Of a stretch of DNA of 64,000 nucleotides, positions 36,037 to 47,500 are shown in pieces (position 1 is the first letter of the stretch; the number at the start of each line of letters is the position of its first letter). The position numbers and the translations under genes were made by a program. Where the stretch lies: assembly GCA_021464245.1 (NCBI GenBank), contig JADCRB010000048.1, positions 1,182,783 through 1,246,782 on the forward strand, written 5' to 3'. The notes beneath the pieces were generated by a model, which was given only the letters and a program-made list of their open reading frames with translations, ran no database searches and was not told the DNA's origin. The stretch is from Carallia brachiata (taxonomy: Eukaryota > Streptophyta > Magnoliopsida > Malpighiales > Rhizophoraceae).

Positions 36037-37377
36037 TATGCAAAGCATGAACATGAAGTTCTTTCCCTTGACGTGTTCAACATTCTGCTTAGCCTATTTG
36101 CTTTTCTCCATTTTGATGGGGTAATTGCGGATTTCATATTCTATTATCAATCAACGAGATATTGTAAATCCTATAATAAGCAGGTAAAGAATAGCTTTTG
36201 AGCTTGGATTTGTGGCTCTCAATTCTGGAGATTTGAAGTGGACATCCTGAAAGCAAGATGGTCGAAGATGTCCCCAACAGATCATCTAAATAGGTGCGAA
36301 GTGAATCTGGAAGTTTTGCTTCTTAATTATGTAGCTATCTTTCTTAGACATTGCAAGAGTATGTTTCATATGCACGGGACTCGTGCGTGTGTCTGTATAT
36401 GAGCAAATTTTCCGCTTTTGCATAGAAATAAAAAAAAATAAATGAGAGGAGACCCCAGAGATCTTTGAGCTTGTGGGTGGTTGTACTTGTGGCATGTGGC
36501 TTTTGACCAAAGCCCAAGATTTGGCGGGCAGATCAGTCAATTGCCTGGTTTTCCTGGTGCCTTTGATTTATTTTATTTATTTGTTTTTTGTTTGAAGTGT
36601 ACATTTTTGTTCATGGATTGACAGTACTTGAGCCTCATTTTACTCCACAAAACAGATGTTTGGTTTTTTTTTTTTTTTTTTTGGTCAGCTTTGTTGTTAT
36701 CCTATGCCTGTTGCCTGTGGGAATATATGCTGGTGGTATAATAAATTAATGCCATTTTCATGTCGTCGGTCCGCGTCCAAGGTTAGTGTCGTGCTACTGC
36801 ATTGTGGTTGTGGTAAATACAACGGGCATTATGGCATTATCATTGTACCTGAGACGAACCAAAAAAACCACTGATTCCTATAAATAATCAAAGATCTTAA
36901 GAGGGAGAGAAAAAAAATAGATATGTTTAGTGCGAAATCTAGGAAAGTTTCCCAGGGACAACAAAAACAATGGTTTGCCACGTATTTACTAAGAAGATCC
37001 AATCATCGTTATCATAGGCTTCTGGAATGAACACGTGGCATGGCATAATGCGGTCAGAGTCTGCAGTATTGGGCAGCTCATTAGAGCCACTAGTCGTTTA
37101 CCGATAATCCACACCTCTTCTTTCAGTGCAGATCAGACCAATCTCTCTTTCTTTGTCTCTCAATTTCTTTCCTTCCCCCCGAATAACCAAACGCAAAGTA
37201 ATCTCATATTTCTTCCAATTCCTGCTTGTTGCAATACCCTCAAGTTCAACTTAACTAAATCACATCTTTTGCTTGTGTAATTGCAGCTAAAAGAAAGTAT
37301 AAAGTTCAACCGATTGGGAAAATTGACATTTGATAATTAGAAGAAGAACAATAAGAAGAAGAAGGCAAAGCATTACC
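36037..37377. other. Intergenic: Pumilio 3' flank and MET1 promoter
   Basis: The left part should hold the Pumilio 3' UTR, including a TGTATATG motif at 36394-36401. The right part contains a G-box and the CT-rich leader of MET1. No coding region is supported. Confidence 0.6.
37032..37039. promoter_or_regulatory. G-box/ABRE-like element (CACGTGGC) upstream of MET1
   Basis: A perfect CACGTG core extended by GC, about 340 bases before the MET1 start codon. G-boxes bind bZIP and bHLH factors, including light-response regulators, which would suit a photosynthesis gene. Function here is inferred. Confidence 0.4.
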
Positions 37378-39556
37378 ATGTCTTTAGCTCCGTGTAGCCA
37401 CCCATCTGTCTGCCCTTCACCACCATTGGCCATCAGAAACATCCAAGCCAAAGCAACCCCACTTACTTTCTCTCAAAACAAGCATTTTCTACCCAACACC
37501 TACTCTTTTTCATTTTCAACGCCTTTCTTGAATGCGCACTTGCCAAAACTGTTAAGCAGTTGGGCGATTGTAAGAGCATCGGAGACCGAGTCCCCCCAGA
37601 CATGGAAGGCTGAAGCAAAAACAACTGGAGGAGAAGAAGAAGAAAAAGAGGACAAGTACGAAGAGTATGAAGTTGAGTTGGAGCAGCCTTATGGCATCAA
37701 GTTCGCAAAGGGCAAAGATGGTGCCACTTACATCGATGCTATTGCTCCTGGTGGATCTGCTGACAAGACTGGCAAGTTCACTGTTGGTGATAAAGTACTT
37801 GCCACCAGGTTTACTTCCTCCTCCTCCCCCCCCCCCCCCCCTATTTTTTAACCCTGTGTCAATTCATAATTAAATCTTGGTTGTTCATCCTTTCTTAAAA
37901 AAAAAAAAAAAAATTATTGTAAGTGGCAGCATTTGTTTTATATAAACTGACCATTTATGATTTAGCCCCGGTGGAACTCAAGAATTTTTTGTTATTTTTT
38001 ATTTTTCATGTTTTTTCGGTTTGGGGAGGGGGCAAGGGGATAGAGGAAGGGAAAAAACAATAAATAAATAAAGAAAAGGTTCAACTTGGAGGGTCTACTT
38101 TGGAGTCTTGTCCCAAGATTGAACTTCATTCCTACTTGTACGAGACTCAAAAGCAGTCCAGTCCTCTTTCTGTTGCTGAAAAGTTCTTTGATTTTGGGAA
38201 CACATCGACAGTCGGCCTAGATTAAGTAGTGAATGTGATTGCAAATTCTCAAACTTGATGCAGTGCGGTGTTTGGACCAGAGATATGGCCCGCTGCTGAG
38301 TATGGCAGGACTATGTACACCATCCGCCAGAGGATTGGCCCTTTGTACATGAAATTGCTCAAGAGATATGGTTGGTCCATCATCATGTTACCTTAAAATT
38401 TTCAGCATTAGATTCATTCCCAAAAAAATCGCATGCCAGGGTGACAGAAAATAAGCTAATGCGGCCTGCAAATATTACAGTCTGCTTTTTCTCAGAACAT
38501 ATACCATTGCCTATGCTTTTCAGGTAATACTGATTATACGGGTGAACTAACAGAGAAAGATATTATCAGGGCGGAGAGGAACTCTGGTGTTATAAGTAAC
38601 AGAGTGAGAGAAATCCAGGTGGGTAGATTTTGTACTACCTTGTTTGCTTCTTTATGTGGGGAGGGTTTTGTGTAGCATGACATCAATGAAGATGGTTTCA
38701 GATGGCAAATTACTTGAGGAAAAAAGAACAGAAGGAACAAAGGGAAAAGGATCTTCGTGAAGGGCTGCTGCTGTACAAGTAAGCATCCATTGTTCGACCT
38801 GTTTTAACTCTTTTTTTTATCCTCAATTCCTGTTTCTATCTGGTACTTGAATTAGAAGGTTAGGAATGGACTGTGAATTTTGTTAGTTGATAAAGGAACA
38901 ACAAATATGAGGAAGCACTGGAGAAATTTGAGTCTGTATTGGGATCAAAACCAGAATCAGAGGAAGCTTCAGTGGCAAGTTACAATGTTGCTTGTTGTTA
39001 CTCAAAACTTAATCAGGTAGTGATCCCATTGCTTTGAAAGACAGCCTTTCCTTTGAATTGATTGCCTTGCCTCAGTTTGAAATTTTGTGTGTGTGTGTGT
39101 GTGTGTGTGAGTGTGTGTGTGGGTGGGCTTTGAGCACATGAATCAGCTGTGAGAGTATTTTTGGCGCCTCAGTTTAATGCAAAATAGAGCAGCTACAATA
39201 TATTGTTGATGCCAAGTAAACTGTCTCTCTGTCGTGCCCATCTTTCTACCAAAAAATTAACAGATACAAGCTGGGCTCTCTGCACTTGAAGATGCCTTGG
39301 AAGCGGGATTTGAGGACTTTAAGGTAATGGACCTCTTTTTTACATCATGGTGGATAATATTCTACATAGGTGTCGACTAGGAGCACTCTGAAATGGTTGG
39401 TAATGATAACAGAGAATCAGAACAGATCCTGACCTAGCCAATTTGAGAACGTCTGAGGAATTTGAGCCGCTTTTGAAAAGGTTTGATGAATCATTTATCA
39501 ATGAAAATGCCATAAATGCCATCAAATCTCTGTTTGGAATATTCAACAAGAAATAG
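37378..39556 (+). CDS. MET1: MET1 (ZKT), chloroplast PDZ/TPR thylakoid protein for photosystem II assembly
   Basis: Seven exons (37378-37808, 38264-38370, 38524-38618, 38702-38778, 38896-39016, 39264-39323, 39413-39556) join in frame into 344 residues, near the length of Arabidopsis MET1 (At1g55480). Residues 1 to about 67 form a Ser/Pro-rich chloroplast transit peptide. An acidic linker is followed by a PDZ-like domain (about 97-178, with QPYGIKFAKGKDGATYID and GDKVLATSAVFG), a charged helical middle region (about 181-228) and TPR repeats (about 229-330, with REGLLLYKNNKYEEALEKFE and ASYNVACCYSKLNQ). In Arabidopsis MET1 associates with stromal-side loops of photosystem II core subunits and helps supercomplex assembly under changing light. 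The ATG at 37378 directly precedes the transit peptide. The downstream neighbour is convergent. Confidence 0.95.
37826..37841. repeat. C16 homopolymer in MET1 intron 1
   Basis: Sixteen C about 17 bases after the intron 1 donor. Confidence 0.85.
39086..39121. repeat. GT microsatellite in MET1 intron 5
   Basis: About 17 GT units with one GA interruption, intronic. Confidence 0.9.
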
Positions 39557-40706
39557 AGACCAGGTATTTGCTTCGAAGGGCTATAGGAGGTATGTTAGGG
39601 GGACACACCACAAGTTGCAAGAAGGTACGAGAGGGAACAAGCTATAATGCTTCAGCCTATGGATAATCTGTTTTACTTGTATTATTATTATTTATTATTA
39701 TTATTATTTGGGCTTTTGATAGCTAGTAATTGGGGCGACTTCAAGAAGGAATTCAATACGATCAATTTAATGATGAGTGGTTTCTCTTTTCAAGTCTTTC
39801 TTCATGCACATCCCATCTGTACTTCTCTTTGACAAGGGGTGGGAAGGGGAGAAAACAGCAATGTACAGCCCACGCATATACATCTAATGAGTAAGGGCCT
39901 TTCGGTGGAAATAATGCCAGATATACATATATGTCTCTGTAACGGTAAAAATGAGAGAGAAGTTGGGAGATTGCTGTTTGACCAATGTCAACGTACGTGA
40001 GTCCACTTAGCCCCCTAAAATAAAATGAGCATTTTGAAGAGCTGAAAAGAAAAAGAAGCGCACTCTTTTTGTAAATTCAAAATTTGGAATAATTTATTAT
40101 GCTAGGCATGCATTGTGGTCTTCATAATTCACCAGTACAGACTTCATAGTAAATGCATTAGGATTATCTACGTTGACCCTTTTGGCAATTGCATAAGTAA
40201 TTAATATCCTTTTTGTTTCCCGGAAAATCAACTAATCCCTACTTTAGTTGAGAAGAATATGCAAGCAACGAGCAATAGGCAAGAAACAGCCAGATGTAGA
40301 GCATCAGAACGTCAAAAGAACTGTTGCTGCATCATTTGACCCAATCAGCATCTGTCTTGTTGGAGATCAAAGTATGTTCGTGCCAATGAGAACTTTAGCA
40401 CTGTAATGAATAATGAATCCCCAATGTTATCAATGTTATGAAGGAAGTACGTGGATGGAATCATTGGAATGAGACTGAATTTACATGAACTTCATTATTA
40501 CTCAAAGAATTGAACATTTCAACTATATACGGTAGGAAAACAAGACAATTCTCAGCTACATGGTGTTCTTGAATTGTTTTGTTTTTGAGAGCCGATAATG
40601 TCACGGCAGACAGAAATGGACGCGCCGGGTTGGAGATCACAGGTTCCTTCACCATTTAGACGTGACTGCTTCCCTCATGAAATTGACAGGAGCTAATTAT
40701 TGGTCG
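39557..40706. other. Intergenic between two convergent genes
   Basis: Should hold the 3' UTR of MET1 (left) and that of the CaaX protein (right). A TTA-rich repeat lies near 39683-39707. No coding region is supported. Confidence 0.6.
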
Positions 40707-41848
40707 TCAAAGAATGATACAGGCACATCTCCAATTTCTCTGATCTTCGCCGTCATCATCTTCCGTTTCACTGCTTATGAAAAGGATTTATGCATAAATA
40801 TCGATGATCAATGCTTTATAAAAGAAACGAAAATAATAATAATAATAATAACAATAATAAAAGAACACGAGTGTTTGATATGATAACAAAGAGCCCTAAC
40901 ATGCCCCCAAGCAAGCAAGCACATTCTTTGCAAAGCATGCTCCAGAGAATTTAGTGCGCATTGCTCCTCTTAATTCTCAGAGATACAACAAAGCTCACCA
41001 CCAACAATTTTTGACAAACTTCGCAAAATGTTCTCCATTTTTTAGCCACCTCCGCAAATTAGGACCGAATGAGCTCAAATGCTCATTTCTAGGGAGCCAA
41101 TGCTTGAGGTGAGCTGCAAGACCAAGTCAAAGGTGGTATATATATAATATAACTATTAAGAACCTAATCAAGCTTCTTATATTGTTTCTAATGAATAGGT
41201 TGATGGAGCTGCCTTGAGGGCTTTACTCTGGATTTAACCATTAGAGCATCGTCATTCATTGCATGATGAGACTCACTAATTAGTTTGAATACGGGCAGAA
41301 GGAGATCATTTCCTACAAACCAAAAGAAAAGATGGGAGCTTGAGAATATTCAAAATTCAAGGGTACATTCTATACAACCAGAATCCATCCATTCGTCCAA
41401 TTCAAGCAAACAGCCAAGATATGAGGGAAAAGAAAGGAAATGCCGGCATGTTATGTACTGTACGGAAACAAGAAAGTGCGGACCTGGGCTGAAATTCCCT
41501 GATCTCAACAAGTGGCTTCCCTACGGAATCCATCCATTGCACTGTCTTCATCCCCTTCTTCTTGTCCTCCGAGGCCGCGTTTTTAAGAATACTTTTGAGA
41601 CAATTTTGACCCTTCCCATCTACACCCGGAGGCGGCCAAGTCTCTGCTTGTGAACCCACATTATCATTCTCATTCTCATTCCCATTCTCGGAGGGGGCAT
41701 CGGCAGCTACGATTGAAGGCACATGATGAGGATTGGTTTCCAATTTCAACGGTCCTGGCGTACATGGGCTGGTAGAGGGCTTGCAAAAGCACATGAAGGA
41801 AGAAGAAGAAGAAGAAGGGCAATGGATCTTGCAAAACAAAAGCCTCAT
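40707..41848 (-). CDS. Small plant protein with C-terminal CaaX prenylation motif
   Basis: Two exons on the minus strand, 41848-41484 and 40770-40707, with a 713-nt intron (donor AG|GTCCGC, acceptor GCAG|T), giving 142 residues. The N-terminus MRLLFCKIHCPSS is followed by a Ser run and Cys-rich FMCFCKPS, then a variable Asn/Glu region, then a conserved-looking block with LKSILKNA, VQWMDSVGK and EIREFQPSETEDDDGED. The protein ends in CACIIL. The last four residues, CIIL, fit a CaaX box with terminal Leu, the type preferred by geranylgeranyl transferase I, so membrane anchoring is inferred; the extra Cys could be acylated. The block recalls an uncharacterised plant family, which I cannot name. 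The short second exon is supported by both splice sites, phase and the in-frame CaaX end. Confidence 0.8.
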
Positions 41849-44133
41849 GAACAGAAACAGGATGATTATCTTCGTCTTTTTTCTTTGGTTTTCAATTTTT
41901 CCAAACCACGTAATATTAACGCAATTGCAGTCACTGATCAGCCCCAATCTTGACGAACAATTAAAAGCATGAATACTAAAATTATTTAAGCAAAAAAGAA
42001 AAAAAAAAACTTATAAACCCCCAAATCCCATCATACTTGTGGTACCAAGCGATGCGGAAATGAATTTGACAGAGAAAAATAGGGTTGTTTCCGAGCAACA
42101 CAAATACATGACAGAAGAACGGTAGAACAGAATGAAAAATTTTGGGATCAGTAACTTGCTTGCTCAAAGGTAAACTTAATCTGCTAGTCTTATTAGTGAA
42201 GAGCAAAACCGACACAAGTACGGAACATGTGCTGCAGTGTCCAATATGCACAGTATCAGTATGGGTGGAAATTATGTGTGTTGTGTAGTGTATCAATGCT
42301 AAACACAGAAAAATAACGGCTTTGGCTTTGAGTAAAAGCATTAACTTAGTTAGTTATGCAACTTTAATATATATAAAATAAAAAAAATAAAAAAAAAAAG
42401 AAAACTAAATTGGGGTTTATTGAGGTAGAGGGAGTTGAGTGATGATGAACACCAACTGCAACTCCATGATTGAAAAAGGAAACGAACAACATAATATAAA
42501 GTTGTATATGCGGAGAGAGACATGTCTCTTGTCTGATAGAAAATGAAAATGACAGCTCTTCCTCTTGTGTGGACTGGACTGTAAGTGGAAACAGAATCAT
42601 GTAGATGGATGGACAGACATATGCGGATTACATTTTTACGTCCAAAAAAGACTATCCTACCCTCTTCTCTGTCTCCCCACCTTCGAATTCATTCTCAAGA
42701 ACCACCCTCAAATCTAATGATTAATCCTATGCTTTGCTAGCCGTCAGATATGCGATGCAATGACTAAAAGAAAGCCAAACCTTTATTAGCTGCAATGCAA
42801 CAGCCAACACAGAGGGAAAAGCAATCCCAATTCCCAGATACAGACGCAGACAATTGATAGATCATATATAGACACAGTTCAGTCATATATATTTGCGTCC
42901 CAAAATTCTGCGGCCTGCAAAGAAGATAACTCCAAGCAACAAGTAATAAGATTTAGACTTCTTTACCAAGCAATAAGTATTCCTTCCCTCTTTAATTATG
43001 TTTCTCTTTTGTAATACGTAACATATGTTCTTTTCTTTTATTTGTGCTTGTGGTTGCTTCTTCTCAATTCATATCTTTGCTTATTTGTTGGTTTGAGAAA
43101 TTTACATATTCGGCAAGGCGTTTGTGTTTCCTGAGCAGAAGAGATCCAAATTAAAAGAAACAAACAAATTGCAGAGGTTGGCGACGAATCTTTTTTAACC
43201 CAAAAAAAACAAAAGAAAAAACCCAAGATCTTCTAAGATTGTGGTCAACGAAATTCAATATAGAAACACTCAAACGAGAAAAAAAAAACAAAAAAAAAAA
43301 AGCCAGACAGATAACAAATCGCATATATAAAATTATCAAAACAGAATTTTAGTCTTATTGTATCTTTAGATGTAAGTTCAACATTAAGGCATTTAATTAA
43401 ATCTTTATTCTATTTGAAATTGAATCACCCAAAAAAAGAGTACGATAAAATGACAAGAAACCTTAATGCCGCTCAAAAGAAAATGTAAATTTGCATATAA
43501 ATTGGTCATTAACATGCCATTACGGCATTAATTGTCAGCAAATTAACCGGGGCTCTAAAAGAAATTTTCTGTTGATCGATAGGCCGGCTTGTAAAAGGCA
43601 CCAAACGGTTGCGTGGTTTGCTGCAAGCCGTTTAAAGAAGACGGGTTCATCCTCTTTGGGGCCTGCTGAATGGTATCCGTTTAACTGATGCACTTATTTA
43701 GGATGGATGGGCTGCCAAGTTTGGGCCTTTTGGCAGAAAATAAGTGCCCAAAACAAAATTTTTTACTTAAACAGTTAAACTAAAATAAAAAAAACAAAAC
43801 TTTTTGTTAACAACAACTGGAATAGCAAATCAGACAAAAAAAGCCGAACAGAAGATAAATTCCACGAGACCACGGCACGGAGAGCAATCATCAATTATAA
43901 GCCACTGAGAGAATCGATATCCCCCCGCCGCATGACTGCGAGGCGATGACGAGGAGACGGAAAATTCTTCCTAAAGACTGAGGCTTGAGAGCTGAGAAAG
44001 AGAAACCCCCCAGATAGACTCTGAGAGGGATTGAAATTGCTTCATTCGGAGGGGGAGAAGGTGGGGGTGGCGGTGGGCGGCGGAGAGGAAGAAAGCGATT
44101 AACAATAAAATAAAAGGAATAGATAATAGAGAA
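41849..44133. other. Divergent intergenic region
   Basis: Lies between the CaaX gene (-) and the Asp/Tyr/Ser-rich gene (+), so it should hold both promoters. Mostly AT-rich with A runs near 42000, 42390 and 43280. No coding region is supported. Confidence 0.6.
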
Positions 44134-44553
44134 ATGGTGTTCAACAGCATGATGGTAGTGTCAGTGGCGCACGCGTCGGCAGACGCATGGCAGGAAATGG
44201 CATGCATCCATTCCAGGGACCGGCTGAGGAGCCATCAGCTTCTTAATATTGTATTCTGCCTGCCTCTCCAACAACTGGGTCGCCTTGCCCTCTGCCTCTG
44301 GGCTTTTCTCTGCCTTCCCCACCCCGATTCCTTCTACTCCTACTATCCTTATTCCTCCACCACCACCACTTCCGACGATGATGATTATGATGATGCTGAC
44401 GACGACGACGACGACTATTACTATTATTATGACAACGACGAAGATGGCGATCGCGATGATGCTCCTGGCCCTCGCTCTTCATCCTCCTCCTCCTCCTCCT
44501 CCTCCTCCATTGATCTCCCTGCTGCCTACTATTACCACTCGCATTCTGATTGA
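44134..44553 (+). CDS. Small uncharacterised plant protein with Asp/Tyr and Ser tracts
   Basis: Single open frame of 139 codons from ATG 44134 to TGA. The N-terminal 70 residues look folded and non-repetitive, with HASADAWQEM, RDRLRSHQLLNIVF and LGRLALCLWAFLCLP, which may form an amphipathic or membrane-associated segment. The remainder is a Tyr-rich stretch, an Asp/Tyr tract and a run of 11 Ser encoded partly by a TCC repeat. The N-terminal half recalls a conserved plant family of unknown function, but I cannot name it. The frame is open on the minus strand too, because of the trinucleotide repeats; the plus frame is preferred for its ATG, its non-repetitive start and its stop just after a natural-looking end. 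Function is unknown. Confidence 0.6.
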   Translation: MVFNSMMVVSVAHASADAWQEMACIHSRDRLRSHQLLNIVFCLPLQQLGRLALCLWAFLCLPHPDSFYSYYPYSSTTTTSDDDDYDDADDDDDDYYYYYDNDEDGDRDDAPGPRSSSSSSSSSSSIDLPAAYYYHSHSD

Positions 44554-47500
44554 TTCTGTTGCTTGCTTGCTTGCTTGCTTCATCACTCTCCATTTCCATT
44601 ATCTCTCTCTCTCTCATTTTCCTGTAAGCAGTATGCTTTTCGTGCTCTCTTTTCCTTTCTTAAATTATTGTTGTGATTTACAAGTTATGGTAATTTTCTT
44701 CAACTGCTCCTCAACTTATTAGTCTCTTTAATCCTCCTGACTGGGACTGAGACTTGGGTGTCAGAATTTCACGCCCTATTCTGTATATTCCCTTTTTCTG
44801 AATTTGGCGTCTGTCTTATGTCACTTTGATTAGTTTGATCAATCTGATAATTAATTTTGCTTTTGTATATCTTTGCATGATCATTTTGCTGTTATTTATT
44901 GTTTCCTTAATTTCAAGATTCCTTTTCGATGCTTCGGATTTCACAGTTGTCTTTTTGCGCTAGAGGCCCGAGTGAGAATCACATTTTGAAACTAATATAA
45001 AATTCGAAGGGCATGTGCTTGGAAAGACGCAAGTTACAGATTTTGAAGTTTCCTATTCTATTCCCATGAATATGTGATCCCATCAATTCAGTGATCCACT
45101 TCAGACTGCAGGGTGAGAGTGTACAGATCAAATTCCCACCTTAACTATCTATTATTTTTCTTACGGGCCTTCAAAGAGGCTGTTTGGCTGATATTCAATG
45201 AGACTGGAAGGCCTTGTGTGCTTTGTTTGTTGTTAAGTTACCTTTTATGTTTCTTTGATTCCAAATTCTTTCGATGTTCTGCGGTGCTTTTGTTCTCTTC
45301 TTGAAGAGGATGCCTTCTTCCCTGTAATTAGACTCTTTTTTGGTCTGTTTCAACAACTGTTCTATGAGAAGAAAATTTTTCTTTCCCTTTTCCACTCAGC
45401 TTTAGAAGTTAGAATGAAAAGTAAAAAATTTTTGTATTTCAAGCAATGGGGCTATAAAATCTCAAGAGAAATTCAGAAGCTATAAGCTCCTTCACCGACA
45501 ACCAAATCGTTCTGAAACTTAGGAATTGAAAAGAAAGATGTGAAGTAGAGTAAGAAAAAAAAAAAGGTGAAGAATTGCTTCCATTTTTATTCATTTCCGG
45601 GGGAATTTCCTTATGGCCTTAGCTCTCATTATTGGTCAAAAAAAGTGATGTTTATACTTCATAGAAAGCAAGTGATGAGCTACTTATCATTAAAATTCAG
45701 TTACAACAAAATTGCTTGTTTCTTTTTGGTGATGCATTACTGATTGCTTTGAGGATGGATACTTTCTATAAATATTCCAAAACATATGCTGTATCTTGTC
45801 AAATGAAATGGAATTCCTAGATATCCGGGAATTTCACCGGTTGAGGCATATAGATTTTCTGGTGCAATTGATTTGATTAAATCTGCAACCATGAATGGCC
45901 ATGTGACTTCTTTGGTTTTTGGTTCTTTGGGTTCTGGCTGATCAAGTTCCATGCATATTCCGGAAATGTACAGGCAACGACCTAGTTTGTAGATTCTTCA
46001 CCGCTTAACGAAGTATACTGTGACGGCATGCAACTGGGCAGGAGTTGGAAGATGCTTGCTTTGCTAGTTTGTAGAGAATTGATTTGAGGAATCACAAATG
46101 CATTTTTCTGCCAAGTGAAACAGTTTGAATGATCTTATTCAATGCTTGACCTTTTCTTATTTGAATTCCAGTAGCTTGTAATAGTGCAAGATCTTCACAG
46201 CTGATCTGCTACCAGAAATTCCATATGTCCAGCTTATGATGCCTAAAAGTGAAAATATCAAGTATAGGCTGTTAGCTTTTTGTAGGTATATAAGCTTGCT
46301 ACCATCCTGTTCTCCAGGCTTTGTATAGATGAAATCGTTCTGATTCAACTTCTCGGTGGGAGTACTCCATTTTATGATGCATCCATATCTGGTAATTTTA
46401 ATTGACTAGAACAGTATTGATTCTATTTCATTGTTATAAATTGTAATGCATGATAAATTTTTGAGCTATAGAAATGGATACTCTGCAATGCTTGTCACTT
46501 GATCAGAATTTCCATATGCCTTTTTGGTGCCAATTGTAAACCCTGGAAACTGTGTTCACATCCATCAGAGCTGTAGCTGTGAATAATGTTAACTGCCTCA
46601 AAAAAATTTAGTGGTACATATATATATATAGACCTCTACATAAAAGCTGATGAAATTTGAAAATTATGTTAACCAATGTGGTAGGTTTGGACCATTGGAG
46701 ATAGATTTGGATAAGAATATATGCCCTTTTCAGTTGGATCTTCTCTTTGTATTATTTTCTTAGCATGGAACTACAGGAGTCTAAAGGAGTGCATCATCAT
46801 CATCTGGTTTGTAAATTTACTAGCCACACTGCCGACATTACTCAAAGACAGTGGTTATGGCTCCATTCCCGCCTCTGAAGACAGGCATCTGGAGTGTTTC
46901 TTCCAATGGTTTTTAGACGAATAGTTTTGCGTGTGGAGAGATACGTAGTGCATATACTAGAGGTAGAGGAGAGGTTAGATTATAGGTGGTGAGAAATATT
47001 CCTCACTCTATATACAACTTATTATATTGCTCTTGAGAATGCATTGCAACTTGCAAGTGCTAGCACATTTTCTATAATTTTTATGATAGTTTCAATCCTA
47101 AAAACAAGCGTTAGAAAAGTACTAATTTCTTCCCCAAATTGCGCAAATTCCTACAGACAGAATGGACGAGGGCAGAAGTCAAATTTGGAAGCCAAACAAA
47201 TGCCTGTATCGTTGTGTAGTAGGGGGTTTGGCTTGAGAGGATGAGGGATGGGTCACAATTTCTTTCACATGCTTGACTCTTGATCTCTGTATATATGTCC
47301 GGTGTCTGTCTGCAACTCCCATGGACATTGCATTGGATTGGACTGTTATATTCACATCTAAGCCGCCCAAACCCATCCACTTCAAACCCATCACAAAGTT
47401 GTTCGTCGCCGTACCTTACCCACACCAAACCATGATGTTGCGAGGTACAAAACAAGTGTCAGGAGTGCACCGTCAGAAAAACAGTGCTGCATGTAGGACC

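Noticed and set aside
41402..41483. Read-through end of the CaaX protein exon 1 with a hydrophobic tail
   Set aside because: A donor after 41484 and a downstream exon in matching phase give a far better C-terminus.
44243..44617. Minus-strand frame rich in Arg, opposite the Asp/Tyr/Ser-rich protein
   Set aside because: It is the shadow of trinucleotide repeats on the other strand, with no recognisable domain.
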